From Candidatus Thiosymbion ectosymbiont of Catanema sp. Cochon2018 (GTDB lineage: Bacteria; Pseudomonadota; Gammaproteobacteria; Chromatiales; Chromatiaceae): a stretch of 64,000 bases of DNA. Every line of letters starts with the position of its first letter. Within the stretch, counting starts at the first letter, position 1. A model generated the notes under the pieces. It had not been told where the DNA came from and searched no databases. It worked only from the letters and a program-made list of their open reading frames with translations. Positions 9,079-18,516 of the stretch are shown here, one piece after another. Made by a program: the position numbers and the translations under genes. The stretch spans positions 1,048,888 to 1,112,887 of the forward strand of contig WYCW01000001.1 in assembly GCA_011392765.1 (NCBI GenBank), in the 5' to 3' direction.

Positions 9079-9197
9079 GAACTCTGATTATGGTGTCCAT
9101 AAAGCGGCTTCTGACCGATTCCGTATTTTGGAACATACTCAGAGATAACCGAGATACGCGGGGAAGAACCTGGTATTGTAAACTGTTTCTTTTTCAT
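9075..9197 (-). CDS. 40-residue small ORF coupled to the DUF3800 remnant
   Basis: The ATG at 9197 is preceded by a near-perfect ribosome-binding site, AGGAGGT, six bases upstream. The product starts MKKKQFTIPGSSPRISVISE, is basic at the N-terminus, and has no recognised domain. Its TGA overlaps the ATG of the DUF3800 remnant (ATGA), which implies translational coupling in the ancestral pair. It may be a small partner or regulator, or simply the remnant of a longer gene. Confidence 0.5.
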   Translation of the reverse strand: MKKKQFTIPGSSPRISVISEYVPKYGIGQKPLYGHHNQSS

Positions 9198-9212
9198 TCA
9201 ATACCTCCTGGA

Positions 9213-10337
9213 TCAGAGTAACACGAGATTGTCCCGGTGAATGAGCTCTTCGTCGTCCAGATAGCCTAGGATCTCTTCGAATTCGGCACTGGGCCGACCC
9301 TTGATGCGACCCGTCTCCAGGACATTGTAGTTGACCAGCCCGCGGGCGATCTCATGGCCCTGCTCGTCGATGCAGGCTACGACCTCGCCACGATGGAAGG
9401 TACCCTGCACCTTCCTGACTCCCACTGCCAGGAGGCTCTTGCCTTGTCTCCGGAGGGCACGCACCGCGCCGGCATCCAAGGTAAGCCTACCCCGCACCTG
9501 GAGCTGGCCGGCCAGCCACCGCTTGCGGGCGGCCTGCGACCCCTGGACCGGGGTCAATAGGGTGCCGACCTGTTCGCCCGCGCCGATCCGCTGCAGCACC
9601 CCCTCCCCCCGTCCTGGAGCGATGATGGTCGCGATCCCCGAGCGAGCCGCGAGCCGCGCGGCACGGACCTTGGTGACCATGCCGCCAAGACCGAACCCGC
9701 TGCCGCTACCGCCGGCCACGGCATCGAGCCGGGGATTGTCGACCCGGGTCTCGGAGATGAGCTCGGCGTCCGGATCGAAGCGGGGGTCGCGCTCGCACAG
9801 GCCCTCCTGATCGGTGAGCAGAATCAACAGATCGGCCTCGATCAGGTTGGCGACCAAGGCGGCTAGGGTGTCATTGTCCCCGAACCTCAGCTCGTCCGTG
9901 GCCACCGTATCGTTCTCGTTTACCACCGGCACTACTCGGAGCCGCAATAGGGAAAGCAGGGTGTTGCGGGCGTTCAGGTAGCGTCCCCGGTCGGCCAGAT
10001 CTTCCCGCGTGAGCAGGACCTGCGCCGCGTGGATGCCGCGTTTCTGAAAACAGGCCTCGTAGGCCTGGATCAGTCCCATCTGGCCGATGGCGGCAGCGGC
10101 CTGGAGCTCATGGAGAGATTTGGGGCGTCGGGTCCAGCCCATACGGGCCATCCCCTCGGAGACGGCACCCGATGAAACCAGCACCAACTCGCCACCCCGG
10201 CGCAGGAATCCGGTTACCTGATCGGCCCAGGGGGCCAGGACCGTCCGGTCGAACCCCTGACCGTCTCTGGTGAGCAGGGCGCTGCCGATCTTGACGACCC
10301 ACCGCTTGGTATTCGGGATGCCGTCTCGGGAAATCAC
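9213..10337 (-). CDS. proB: Glutamate 5-kinase
   Basis: Phosphorylates glutamate to gamma-glutamyl phosphate, the first step of proline synthesis. The amino-acid-kinase domain carries [10 protein letters not shown] near the N-terminus, [35 protein letters not shown] and [14 protein letters not shown]-terminal PUA domain follows (about residues 275-365). At 374 residues the length is normal. It lies downstream of rplU-rpmA-obgE in the same direction, a common gammaproteobacterial arrangement. proC, the last step of the pathway, is at 37.4 kb. Confidence 0.96.
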   Translation of the reverse strand: MISRDGIPNTKRWVVKIGSALLTRDGQGFDRTVLAPWADQVTGFLRRGGELVLVSSGAVSEGMARMGWTRRPKSLHELQAAAAIGQMGLIQAYEACFQKRGIHAAQVLLTREDLADRGRYLNARNTLLSLLRLRVVPVVNENDTVATDELRFGDNDTLAALVANLIEADLLILLTDQEGLCERDPRFDPDAELISETRVDNPRLDAVAGGSGSGFGLGGMVTKVRAARLAARSGIATIIAPGRGEGVLQRIGAGEQVGTLLTPVQGSQAARKRWLAGQLQVRGRLTLDAGAVRALRRQGKSLLAVGVRKVQGTFHRGEVVACIDEQGHEIARGLVNYNVLETGRIKGRPSAEFEEILGYLDDEELIHRDNLVLL

Positions 10338-10380
10338 GGGTCAAGGCGATTGGTGGAATTGGCGCTCATTTGCGGCAAAT

Positions 10381-10526
10381 AGTTATCAGTTGTCAGTTAT
10401 CAGTTGTCAGTTATCAGTTGTCAGGTAACCGTTCAGCTCTCCTCTACGATCCTGATCCCGAAAACGAGAAATCAAGGGGTTATGTCCAAATCAAACCGAA
10501 ATCCAGAGGGGAGCTGAACGGTTACG
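10381..10526. repeat. Tandem 14-mers followed by a dyad
   Basis: Three near-perfect copies of a 14-bp unit built from TTATCAG and TTGTCAG lie at 10381-10424. Next, AACCGTTCAGCTC and its inverse GAGCTGAACGGTT (about 10427-10522) bracket about 70 bp. This fills most of the proB-obgE gap, with no gene and no clear promoter. Confidence 0.7.
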
Positions 10527-10614
10527 TTGTCAGTTATCAGATTCTGCCCCCTGACAACTTTACCCTGACAACTGAATTCATCATTCAGGGAAGACACTGG
10601 GCACCCCCCATGCT

Positions 10615-11742
<1,128 letters not shown>

Positions 11743-11765
11743 TTTGGATGCGAAGACCGGAAAGG

Positions 11766-12023
11766 TTAAGCGGTTGCGACGCTGACGTACCTGCGGTTCT
11801 TGGGACCCTTGACCTCGAACTTCACTACGCCCTCCGCCAGGGCATAGAGGGTATAGTCCCGACCGCGGCCGACATTCTCACCATTGTGAAACTTGGTGCC
11901 GCGCTGACGGACGATGATATTTCCGGCCCGGACCGCCTGACCGCCGTAGATCTTGACGCCAAGGCGTTTGGACTGTGAGTCGCGACCGTTGCGGGAGCTG
12001 CCGCCTGCCTTTTTGTGTGCCAT
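11766..12023 (-). CDS. rpmA: Large ribosomal subunit protein bL27
   Basis: An 85-residue bL27. The start chosen gives [20 protein letters not shown], the universal N-terminus whose tail reaches the peptidyl-transferase centre; the longer frame adds eight unrelated residues. The middle segment [20 protein letters not shown] is canonical. It lies 13 bases after rplU in the usual rplU-rpmA operon. Confidence 0.97.
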   Translation of the reverse strand: MAHKKAGGSSRNGRDSQSKRLGVKIYGGQAVRAGNIIVRQRGTKFHNGENVGRGRDYTLYALAEGVVKFEVKGPKNRRYVSVATA

Positions 12024-12036
12024 GATATCCTTCCCC

Positions 12037-12351
12037 TTATCCCGCATTGATACCGGTAATCTCGAGCTCCGTGAATCCCTGACGATGGCCCTGACGTTTC
12101 AGGTAGTGTTTACGCCTGCGGAACTTGATGATCCTGATCTTTTTGCCGCGGCCATGGGATTTGATGGTAGCCGTGACTTTGCCGCCGTTCAGGTAGGGCT
12201 TGCCGACCTTGATGTCTTCGCCGTCGGCGACCATGAGTAGTTGGTCGAGCTCGAGGCTCGCGCCGGCCTCGGCAGCGATTTTCTCGACCTTCAGTGTGTC
12301 GCCCTCGGCGACCCGGTATTGCTTGCCCCCGGTTCGAATCACTGCGTACAT
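12037..12351 (-). CDS. rplU: Large ribosomal subunit protein bL21
   Basis: A 104-residue bL21 starting [18 protein letters not shown]. The family signature near the C-terminus reads [21 protein letters not shown]. The frame extends 73 codons upstream, but the conserved start and length fix the ATG at 12351. First gene of the rplU-rpmA-(obgE-proB) unit, driven by the promoter at 12419-12447. Confidence 0.97.
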   Translation of the reverse strand: MYAVIRTGGKQYRVAEGDTLKVEKIAAEAGASLELDQLLMVADGEDIKVGKPYLNGGKVTATIKSHGRGKKIRIIKFRRRKHYLKRQGHRQGFTELEITGINAG

Positions 12352-12418
12352 GTAATCCCCTATCCCCAACCAGCCGTCGACTTCGTGCCCCCTGAAGGGG
12401 AGCAGCCAAGGAAACAAA

Positions 12419-12447
12419 ATGTTATTCTGAGCTGTTGCTCGAGTCAA
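12419..12447 (-). promoter_or_regulatory. Sigma-70-type promoter of rplU-rpmA
   Basis: On the minus strand a -35 box TTGACT and a -10 box TAACAT are separated by exactly 17 bp, about 70 bp upstream of rplU. It sits in the divergent rplU/ispB gap. Confidence 0.7.
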
Positions 12448-12472
12448 ATCAACTAAGCTAACCGAACTAGTC

Positions 12473-13441
12473 ATGGATTTGTCGGAGATCCGAGCCCCTG
12501 TCGCAGAGGACATGCAGGCCGTCGACCGTTTGATCCTGGAACGGCTCGAGTCCGATGTGGCACTCATCAACCAAATCGGCCACTACATCGTCGGCAGTGG
12601 CGGCAAGCGACTGCGCCCGCTCGCCGTGCTCCTGTCGGCTCGCGCCTGCGGCTATCAGGGCAACCGACATACCGACTTGGCCGCCGTGGTGGAGTTCATC
12701 CACACCGCCACTCTCCTCCACGACGACGTCGTCGACGGTTCGGAGCTGCGCCGCAACCGCGAGACCGCCAACGCGGTGTGGGGCAGCGAAGCGAGCGTCC
12801 TGGTCGGTGATTTCCTCTATTCCCGGGCCTTCGAAATGATGGTGGACCTGGACAACATGCGGGTGATGGCCATTCTCTCCCACGCTACCAATCGCATTGC
12901 CGAGGGTGAGGTACTGCAGTTGCTCAACTGCAATGACCCGAATACCACCGAAAAACGCTATATGGAAGTCATCGACCGCAAGACCGCGACCCTGTTCGAG
13001 GCCGGCACGCGCCTGGGCGCGGTACTCGCCCAGGTTCCGGACGAACTGGAAGCCGCCGCCGCACGCTACGGGCTCCAGCTCGGGATCGCCTTTCAACTCG
13101 TGGATGACGCCCTCGACTACCGGACCGAAGGTGACCGGTTGGGCAAGAACCTCGGCGACGACCTGGCCGAAGGTAAACCCACACTCCCGGTCATCCGGGC
13201 AATGGAGGTAGGCACTGAGCAGGAACGCGAACTCCTGCGCCAAGCCATCGGGAGCGGTGGCCGGAATCGAATCGATGCCGTTGCCGCGGCGATTGAATCG
13301 ACAGAGGCCATCGACTACACTATTTCGGTTGCGCGCCGATATGCCCGGTCAGCCAAGGACGCGGCCGGGATGCTTCCCGAATCGGCCCACCGCACGGCCT
13401 TGGAGAAACTGGCGGATTTTGCTGTTTCACGCACCTACTAA
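12473..13441 (+). CDS. ispB: Octaprenyl (polyprenyl) diphosphate synthase
   Basis: Builds the long isoprenoid side chain of ubiquinone from farnesyl and isopentenyl diphosphate. The 322-residue trans-prenyltransferase fold shows the first Asp-rich motif [14 protein letters not shown] (near residue 84), GGKRLRPL at the substrate site and the second Asp-rich motif LVDDALDY. It is divergent from rplU, as in many gammaproteobacteria, and followed directly by tRNA-Pro. Confidence 0.95.
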   Translation: MDLSEIRAPVAEDMQAVDRLILERLESDVALINQIGHYIVGSGGKRLRPLAVLLSARACGYQGNRHTDLAAVVEFIHTATLLHDDVVDGSELRRNRETANAVWGSEASVLVGDFLYSRAFEMMVDLDNMRVMAILSHATNRIAEGEVLQLLNCNDPNTTEKRYMEVIDRKTATLFEAGTRLGAVLAQVPDELEAAAARYGLQLGIAFQLVDDALDYRTEGDRLGKNLGDDLAEGKPTLPVIRAMEVGTEQERELLRQAIGSGGRNRIDAVAAAIESTEAIDYTISVARRYARSAKDAAGMLPESAHRTALEKLADFAVSRTY

Positions 13442-13443
13442 AG

Positions 13444-13520
13444 CGGGGTGTAGCTCAGTCTGGTAGAGCACTACGTTCGGGACGTAGGGGCCGGAGGTTC
13501 GAATCCTCTCACCCCGACCA
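13444..13520 (+). tRNA. tRNA-Pro (anticodon CGG)
   Basis: A full cloverleaf: acceptor CGGGGTG pairs with CACCCCG, the anticodon stem CTACG/CGTAG encloses loop TTCGGGA, the T arm has GGTTCGAATCC, and CCA is encoded. The tRNA starts a few bases after the ispB stop. The ispB-tRNA-Pro order is common in gammaproteobacteria. Confidence 0.95.
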
Positions 13521-13604
13521 ATTTCACCCCTCGCAGCACCGTGGATACTGCTCGTCGGCCTGTGTGGGCTTATTTCCACTTGGGCCGGCCGTATTCTTAT
13601 TAAA

Positions 13605-13695
13605 GAAGCCGTCTAAAAACCAACACATTGATTTAAAGCGGTAGACCCGGCAAACCAGGCTATTACGCCTACGGTCTTTTTTTAGACAGCCTCTC
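13605..13695. repeat. Family B bracket repeat, copy 1
   Basis: The ends are inverted (left GTCTAAAAACCAACACATTG, right TTTTTAGACAGCCTCT) around a short GC-rich cargo. About 90 bp in total, with no coding capacity. Confidence 0.7.
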
Positions 13696-13768
13696 AAGGA
13701 TCCTAGTCTCCGACGATCGAAGGATCTTCGAGGTTGCTTGACTCCCTGCCGGATGGCAGATTATATCC

Positions 13769-14119
13769 ATGGCCTCCGCCGTTCAGCTCTACGAGGCGCT
13801 CGCCACGGCGCCGGACGATAAGACCCGCGCGAAGCTGATCGCGGAGTCTATCGAACGTCTGGAAGAACGCTATCCCCATCTCCCCGACCTCACTACCCGG
13901 GCCCATCTGCGCGAAACAGAGCTGAGTCTGCGCAAAGAGATCGGGCAGGTCCGTTCGGAACTCAAGGCTGAGATTGAGCAACTTCGTTTGGAAATCGAGC
14001 AGCTCCGCTCGGAGCTCAAGACCGAGATCGCGAACGTCAAGCTGGATTTGATCAAGTGGATCATCCCGCTGATGTTTGCCCAGGTGGCAGCCACTGCGGC
14101 TCTGGTCAAGCTATTGTAA
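13769..14119 (+). CDS. Small coiled-coil protein with C-terminal membrane segment (CCDC90/DUF1640-like)
   Basis: The 116 residues begin with a helical segment. Residues about 50-90 form a heptad-rich coiled coil (repeated RSELKAEIEQLRLEIEQLRSELKTEI). One hydrophobic helix, IIPLMFAQVAATAALVKLL, closes the protein. This is the layout of bacterial DUF1640/CCDC90-like proteins, membrane-anchored oligomers of unclear role. It stands alone between a family B repeat and the VOC gene. Confidence 0.7.
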   Translation: MASAVQLYEALATAPDDKTRAKLIAESIERLEERYPHLPDLTTRAHLRETELSLRKEIGQVRSELKAEIEQLRLEIEQLRSELKTEIANVKLDLIKWIIPLMFAQVAATAALVKLL

Positions 14120-14255
14120 GTCACTGTGTTCTCACAGGGGCACCACTCCCATTTGGCGTACTGCACCGGATGGTCGCAACTCCCGGGGACCCGGCGTACT
14201 GACAATGATCTTACCGCACGAGAATCGACCTCTTTAATTCCACAGGAGCCCAGCC

Positions 14256-14627
14256 ATGAACGAACACGCCATCAGTTGGTTCGCGATCCCCGTTATCGAC
14301 CTGGAGCGCGCCAGGACCTTTTACAGCACCCTGCTCGATATCACGATGTCCGATTTTGCCACCCCGGCCGGAACCTGCGCGGTGTTTCCGCAGGTGGAGA
14401 CCGGCATCTCCGGCTCCTTGAATCCCTTTATGGGCTTTAAGCCGAGCGCCGACAGCGGCGTGACCATTTGGCTCAATGCGGGCGATGACCTACAGGGCCC
14501 ACTCGACCGCGTCGCAGAAGCGGGCGGCAAGGTGCTGCAGCCCAAGGAACAGATCGGCGAGTTCGGCTACATCGCGATGATCCTCGACACCGAGGGCAAC
14601 CGCATCGGCCTGCATTCGCCGAACTAG
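14256..14627 (+). CDS. VOC-family (glyoxalase/bleomycin-resistance fold) protein
   Basis: A 123-residue single-domain VOC protein. It starts MNEHAISWFAIPVIDLERAR and ends ILDTEGNRIGLHSP, which supplies the usual metal-ligand Glu region. Members are metal-dependent lyases, dioxygenases or binding proteins; the substrate cannot be told. A good ribosome site (AGGAG) lies ahead of the ATG. No operon partner. Confidence 0.85.
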   Translation: MNEHAISWFAIPVIDLERARTFYSTLLDITMSDFATPAGTCAVFPQVETGISGSLNPFMGFKPSADSGVTIWLNAGDDLQGPLDRVAEAGGKVLQPKEQIGEFGYIAMILDTEGNRIGLHSPN

Positions 14628-14639
14628 GGGCTGTTGACA

Positions 14640-14793
14640 TTTAGCTTGTAGACCGGGCAGCGGTTCGTTGCCTGCTTGCTATTGATGCGGTTCGGCTATC
14701 CCTGGTCTCACCGCATCCTACGGGCTAACTTGATGATTCAGAAGCGTTTTCAGTCTAAATGTCAACACGACCTAGCGAGGCTTCACCTCAGAA
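14640..14793. repeat. Patchwork of short repeats upstream of nth
   Basis: Contains the GATGCGGTTCGG...CACCGCATCCTACGG repeat also seen near 39.4 and 49.6 kb. At 14772-14793 there is a reversed right end of family C (CTAGCGAGGCTTCACCTCAG). Confidence 0.55.
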
Positions 14794-14833
14794 CCGATGT
14801 TATCGGTACTTCGGTACTGTTGTATCAGACCCC

Positions 14834-15481
14834 ATGAACCAGGAAACAAGACGTGTCATCTTCGAGCGTCTACAGGCTGCCGACCCGGCACCCACCACGG
14901 AGCTCGAATACTCCTCTCCGTTCGAGCTGCTGGTGGCAGTCATTCTCTCCGCCCAGGCCACCGACAAGGTGGTGAACCGGGTCACCGCCGAGCTGTTCCC
15001 CCTGGCCAACACGCCGGAGGCCATCCTCGCCCTGGGGGAGGAGAGCCTGAAGCATCACATCCGAACCATCGGGTTGTTCAACACCAAGGCCAGGAACATC
15101 ATCAAGACCTGCGCCATCCTGATCGCAGAGTATCGGGGCCAGGTTCCCGCAGACCGCAAGTCTCTGGAGGTGTTGCCCGGCGTCGGACGCAAGACTGCCA
15201 ATGTGGTGCTCAATACCGCCTTCGGACAACCCACGATCGCGGTGGATACCCACATCTTCCGCGTTTGCAACCGCACCCGCATCGCCCCCGGCAAGACTCC
15301 CCTGGAGGTAGAGCGGAAACTGCTGCGATACGTGCCCCGTCCGTTCCTGAAGGATGCCCACCATTGGTTGATCCTCCATGGCCGTTACCTGTGCACCGCT
15401 CGCCGTCCACGGTGTCATGCCTGCATCATCCGGGACTTGTGCGAGTTTCGGGATAAATCCCCCGAGCCGACGCCAGCTTAA
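14834..15481 (+). CDS. nth: Endonuclease III (DNA glycosylase/AP lyase)
   Basis: Base-excision repair enzyme removing oxidised pyrimidines. The 215 residues carry the helix-hairpin-helix LPGVGRKTANVV with the catalytic Lys, VDTHIFRV with the catalytic Asp, and a C-terminal 4Fe-4S loop with spacing C-x6-C-x2-C-x5-C. The start at 14834 (MNQETRR) matches family length; the 25 upstream codons run into repeat DNA. The TAA stop is formed by the TTAA target duplication of family A copy 3. Confidence 0.95.
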   Translation: MNQETRRVIFERLQAADPAPTTELEYSSPFELLVAVILSAQATDKVVNRVTAELFPLANTPEAILALGEESLKHHIRTIGLFNTKARNIIKTCAILIAEYRGQVPADRKSLEVLPGVGRKTANVVLNTAFGQPTIAVDTHIFRVCNRTRIAPGKTPLEVERKLLRYVPRPFLKDAHHWLILHGRYLCTARRPRCHACIIRDLCEFRDKSPEPTPA

Positions 15482-15580
15482 GGGCACTTTGAAAAATACG
15501 ATTTCCGTCGAGGGCACGCATGAATAATCAATGGCTTAGAGTCGCTTAATTGGTGAAAACGCCTATTTTTCAAGGTGCCC
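15482..15580. mobile_element. Family A miniature element, copy 3 (99 bp)
   Basis: Opposite orientation to copies 1 and 2. The ends are GGGCACTTTGAAAAATA and GGTGCCC, with a TTAA duplication on both sides. It is inserted exactly at the nth stop codon, which is preserved within the duplication. Confidence 0.87.
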
Positions 15581-15779
15581 TTAAGGTGATCGGCAGATAT
15601 CTGAAAGTCTCCCGCAACGAGCACTGAATTCGCCTCCGCCTATAATCCTTGACGCATCATTAGCCATTTTCAATTGAAAAATCAGAATTTCCTTATATAC
15701 TTATTGCCCAATATCGTCGTGGGAAAAACAAGACGCTTCCCGTTATCGGTTTAACCCGTTGCTTCAAGGTAGGTTCAAA

Positions 15780-16688
15780 ATGAAGAAGATCGCAACCTTC
15801 GCCTCCGCCGTCGCGCTTACCGCCACATCTCTATCCGTCGGCGCCTGGTGGGGTGGTCCCTGCACCTCTTATGGCCTGACTCAAGACCAGCAACAAGCCA
15901 TGGCGCAGCAGCAGACAAAAGCCAGGGAGCAAATGCTGGCCGTCCAGCGCCGGATGGCCGAGCAAATGGCCGCCCAACGGGCCGAGATGGCGAAACGCAC
16001 GCAGACGCCAGGCGTCGATCCCATGACCACGGGCTTTCCCGGCACCATGGGTCCATGGGGAAATATGGGACCCTTGGATACCATGGATCCGTGGGCTGGC
16101 AGCAATCCTTGGAACGATCCGGGCATGTCCCAATATCCAACCATGCCGGCAATGCCCGAACCACCGGCCATGCCTACGATGCCCGAGCCCTTCACGACGG
16201 ACATGCCGAAACCGCCGGTCCCGGCCTTTATGCGAGGCCGTTACAATGAATTGGAGGCCTATCGCTCCAAGATCATGGAAGAATCCAAGGCCCGTCGCGA
16301 CGACGCGATCAAGAAAATGGCCGAACGCCGTAAGAGAATCGAAGCCAACCGCTTCGCCCACCCTCATCGCCGCCTCCATCCATCCATGTCCCCTCGCACC
16401 AGGATGATGACCACGGCCCCTGAGATGTCCACCTCCAGGCCGCAAGCCGAAGCTTCGGCCCAGGTTGGCGAGACTACTCCCGGGCCCGAAACGGCCCCGA
16501 CCCCTCTTCCTGTTACAGTAACCGCTCAGACACCTGTCGTCGCCGCCTCGACTGCCCCGATCGCTCCGGCCACCTCGGCAACTCCGACCGAATCCACCAC
16601 GCCGATGGTTCCAGTCGCTTCGACGCCTGATCCCATGACCGCCCCGGTCACACCGACTCCTGCCGTCGCCCCTCAAGAACAGAACTAA
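15780..16688 (+). CDS. Secreted Met/Pro-rich protein, sulfur-globule-like N-terminus
   Basis: A 302-residue exported protein. The signal peptide (MKKIATFASAVALTATSLSVGA) is followed directly by WWGGPCTSYG, as in proteins annotated as the sulfur globule family. A Gln-rich helix (residues 35-75), a Met/Pro/Gly/Trp-rich central zone with repeated TMPAMPEPP-like units, a charged helix and a Thr/Pro/Ala-rich tail follow. Sulfur globule proteins coat intracellular sulfur deposits in purple sulfur and related bacteria. This one is longer, and the match rests mainly on its N-terminus. The start at 15780 follows AAGGTAGG. A terminator lies just downstream. Confidence 0.6.
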   Translation: MKKIATFASAVALTATSLSVGAWWGGPCTSYGLTQDQQQAMAQQQTKAREQMLAVQRRMAEQMAAQRAEMAKRTQTPGVDPMTTGFPGTMGPWGNMGPLDTMDPWAGSNPWNDPGMSQYPTMPAMPEPPAMPTMPEPFTTDMPKPPVPAFMRGRYNELEAYRSKIMEESKARRDDAIKKMAERRKRIEANRFAHPHRRLHPSMSPRTRMMTTAPEMSTSRPQAEASAQVGETTPGPETAPTPLPVTVTAQTPVVAASTAPIAPATSATPTESTTPMVPVASTPDPMTAPVTPTPAVAPQEQN

Positions 16689-16712
16689 ACCTGACCGGAG
16701 CGGGCTTGCTAC

Positions 16713-16740
16713 AGGCGCTCCCGGGATGCGGGGCGCCTTT
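16713..16740 (+). terminator. Intrinsic terminator after the globule-like gene
   Basis: AGGCGCTCC pairs with GGGGCGCCT across an eight-base loop, followed by TTTCCTC. Confidence 0.65.
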
Positions 16741-16836
16741 CCTCATACACTGCTAACTTATTGATCATCCCCGGCGCCGGGTAAGGGAGCGAAATCCGTG
16801 CCACGATTCAGCCGTAGATCAGAGGAGTGATTGAAT

Positions 16837-16926
16837 TGGCGGAGAGGGTGGGATTCGAACCCACGGAAGACTGGCGCCTTCACTTGATTTCGAGTCAAGC
16901 CCGTTCAACCGCTCCGGCACCTCTCC
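16837..16926 (-). tRNA. tRNA-Ser (anticodon CGA)
   Basis: On the minus strand GGAGAGG pairs with CCTCTCC. The anticodon stem CTTGA/TCAAG encloses loop CTCGAAA. A long variable arm typical of serine tRNAs, a GGTTCGAATCC T arm and an encoded GCCA end are present. Confidence 0.95.
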
Positions 16927-17003
16927 GAGTCAGTGCAGCCTCTGGCCGCAGCGGGTAAAAAATTATAACCGGTTTCAGCACCCCGGCACCATGGATGATC
17001 AGG

Positions 17004-17225
17004 TTCCCCCAGGGCGAGCGCATATAAATCCTCCCGAAAACATGATCTTGTAGGATGTGGTGAGCAGTGGCCCCAGGGACCTGCCTGCGGCAGCCGCCGT
17101 GGACTATATGGGCCAGGTAGACCACGTGGACGGAGGAATCGCTACATGCCCCCCAGTCCATGCAGTCCACACCGCCCATGTTGTCCATTGGGCTACCCTC
17201 AGAGGCTGTCTAAAAAGACATATGT
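17004..17225. repeat. Composite repeats: family E, 9-bp-periodic arms, family B end
   Basis: At 17004-17030 there is a family E unit (CAGGGCGAGCGCATATAAAT). From about 17095 to 17200 arms of GTCCA-type units recur every 9 bp (AGTCCATGC, AGTCCACAC and similar). At 17201 one left end of family B begins (AGAGGCTGTCTAAAAAG) without its partner. No gene is seen between tRNA-Ser and the transposase remnant. Confidence 0.6.
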
Positions 17226-17350
17226 TAATAAAGAATCACCCGACGGCCGTTTTATAAGGCGTCTGGTTATTACAGATCTGTCGAAGAAGCAGGCGACCAG
17301 ATGCGAGATAAACCTGAGCTTCGCTTGAAGTCGGCTTACGTTCGTAATCT

Positions 17351-18211
17351 TTACTTAAGCTTGGCGGTCAGGGTTTGGACCGGATCGAACCGGCGAGTAG
17401 CCAACACGTCGGCGATACAGCCGTCAAAGCGCTCGATCATGCCGTCAGTCCGTGAAATTCCAGACCGAATAAGGCGATGCTCGATGCGGTGGTTGGCACA
17501 GATCCGATCGAAGGCGTGGGTACCGGTCGACCGGCGCTCGCCGGTGGGCGCAGACCTGCCTGGCGGCGGACAGGAGCGATCGGTGAACTCTTTGCCGTTG
17601 CCGGTGAGGACCTTGCTGAGCCTGAACGGAGCCTGATCGATCAGGCGCTTCAAAAAGCCGCCGGCGGAGGCCGCGGTCTTTTCTTCGAGGATTTCCACGT
17701 AGACCCAACGGGTAGCGCAATCAATGGCGACGAAGAGGTAAGTGGGTTGGTTCCGGTCCGGCATTCGGGGCAGGTATTTCACATCCAGGTGGACGCAGCC
17801 CGGCTGGTATTCCTTGAAGGCTTTGTGCCGGGGCGCGCCTTCTTCCCTGGGCATCAGGGCCCTGAGGTTGGAGACCCCGTGGCGGTGCAGACAGCGGTTG
17901 AGGCCGGAGCGGGAGACCTCGGTGTCGATGAATTCGTGGGTCACTGCCAACAGGTCGTCCAGGAACAGCAGGAGGGTTTCACGCAAGGCTACCACGACCG
18001 CTTCCTGAGCGGGACTGAGGGTAGCCCGGAGTCGATGCAGGCGGTGCGAAGCATCTTCCATGTTCTCGCGTCGACGCCATTTCGCCACGGTATGGCGGTT
18101 GATGCCATATATTTCGGCCAACTCCCGGTTGCTCACCGACGGGGGTTGCGCCTGTAATTCCCGACGGATGGCCAGTGTGGTGCGTGCGTTTTTGTGCAGT
18201 CGGCTGTTCAT
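17351..18211 (-). pseudogene. Broken IS481-family transposase
   Basis: Clearly homologous to the intact transposase at 41392-42375 over its first 280 or so residues (MNSRLHKNARTTLAIRRELQ start, helix-turn-helix RELAEIYGINRHTVAKWRRR, catalytic VHLDVKYL and GMIERFDG). The second catalytic Asp is lost: the motif reads TGNGKEF where the intact copy has TDNGKEF. The last 40 or so residues and the right end are gone. The start at 18211 matches the intact copy. Confidence 0.85.
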
Positions 18212-18516
18212 GCTTGATGGATTTCTCGATTCGAACACTCAAGTGCCACACGCACCGCGGCGACGGCACTTTCCCCTGGTCACAACGCCTTTGCCGGGAA
18301 CGGATGGGGTGCCCAATCCAAAGCGGCGGCGGGCCGGTGCAACCATGGGCAACCCTGCGGTTACATCGGGCACCGCGGATTCCGGTAAGTACCGAAGTAA
18401 GGTTGCCGCCGCACTCCAAAATGTCCGGTAGTGCCCTTCCATGATCGATGATCGTGAGCAGTTCGGAATCCATAAAGAGCCAAGGGAAAAATCCGATCAC
18501 GCAGGCCTTCTCAAAT

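Noticed and set aside
10381..10424. Regularly spaced short repeats as a CRISPR array
   Set aside because: The 14-bp units are contiguous with no spacers and no cas genes nearby; no CRISPR array is seen in the window.
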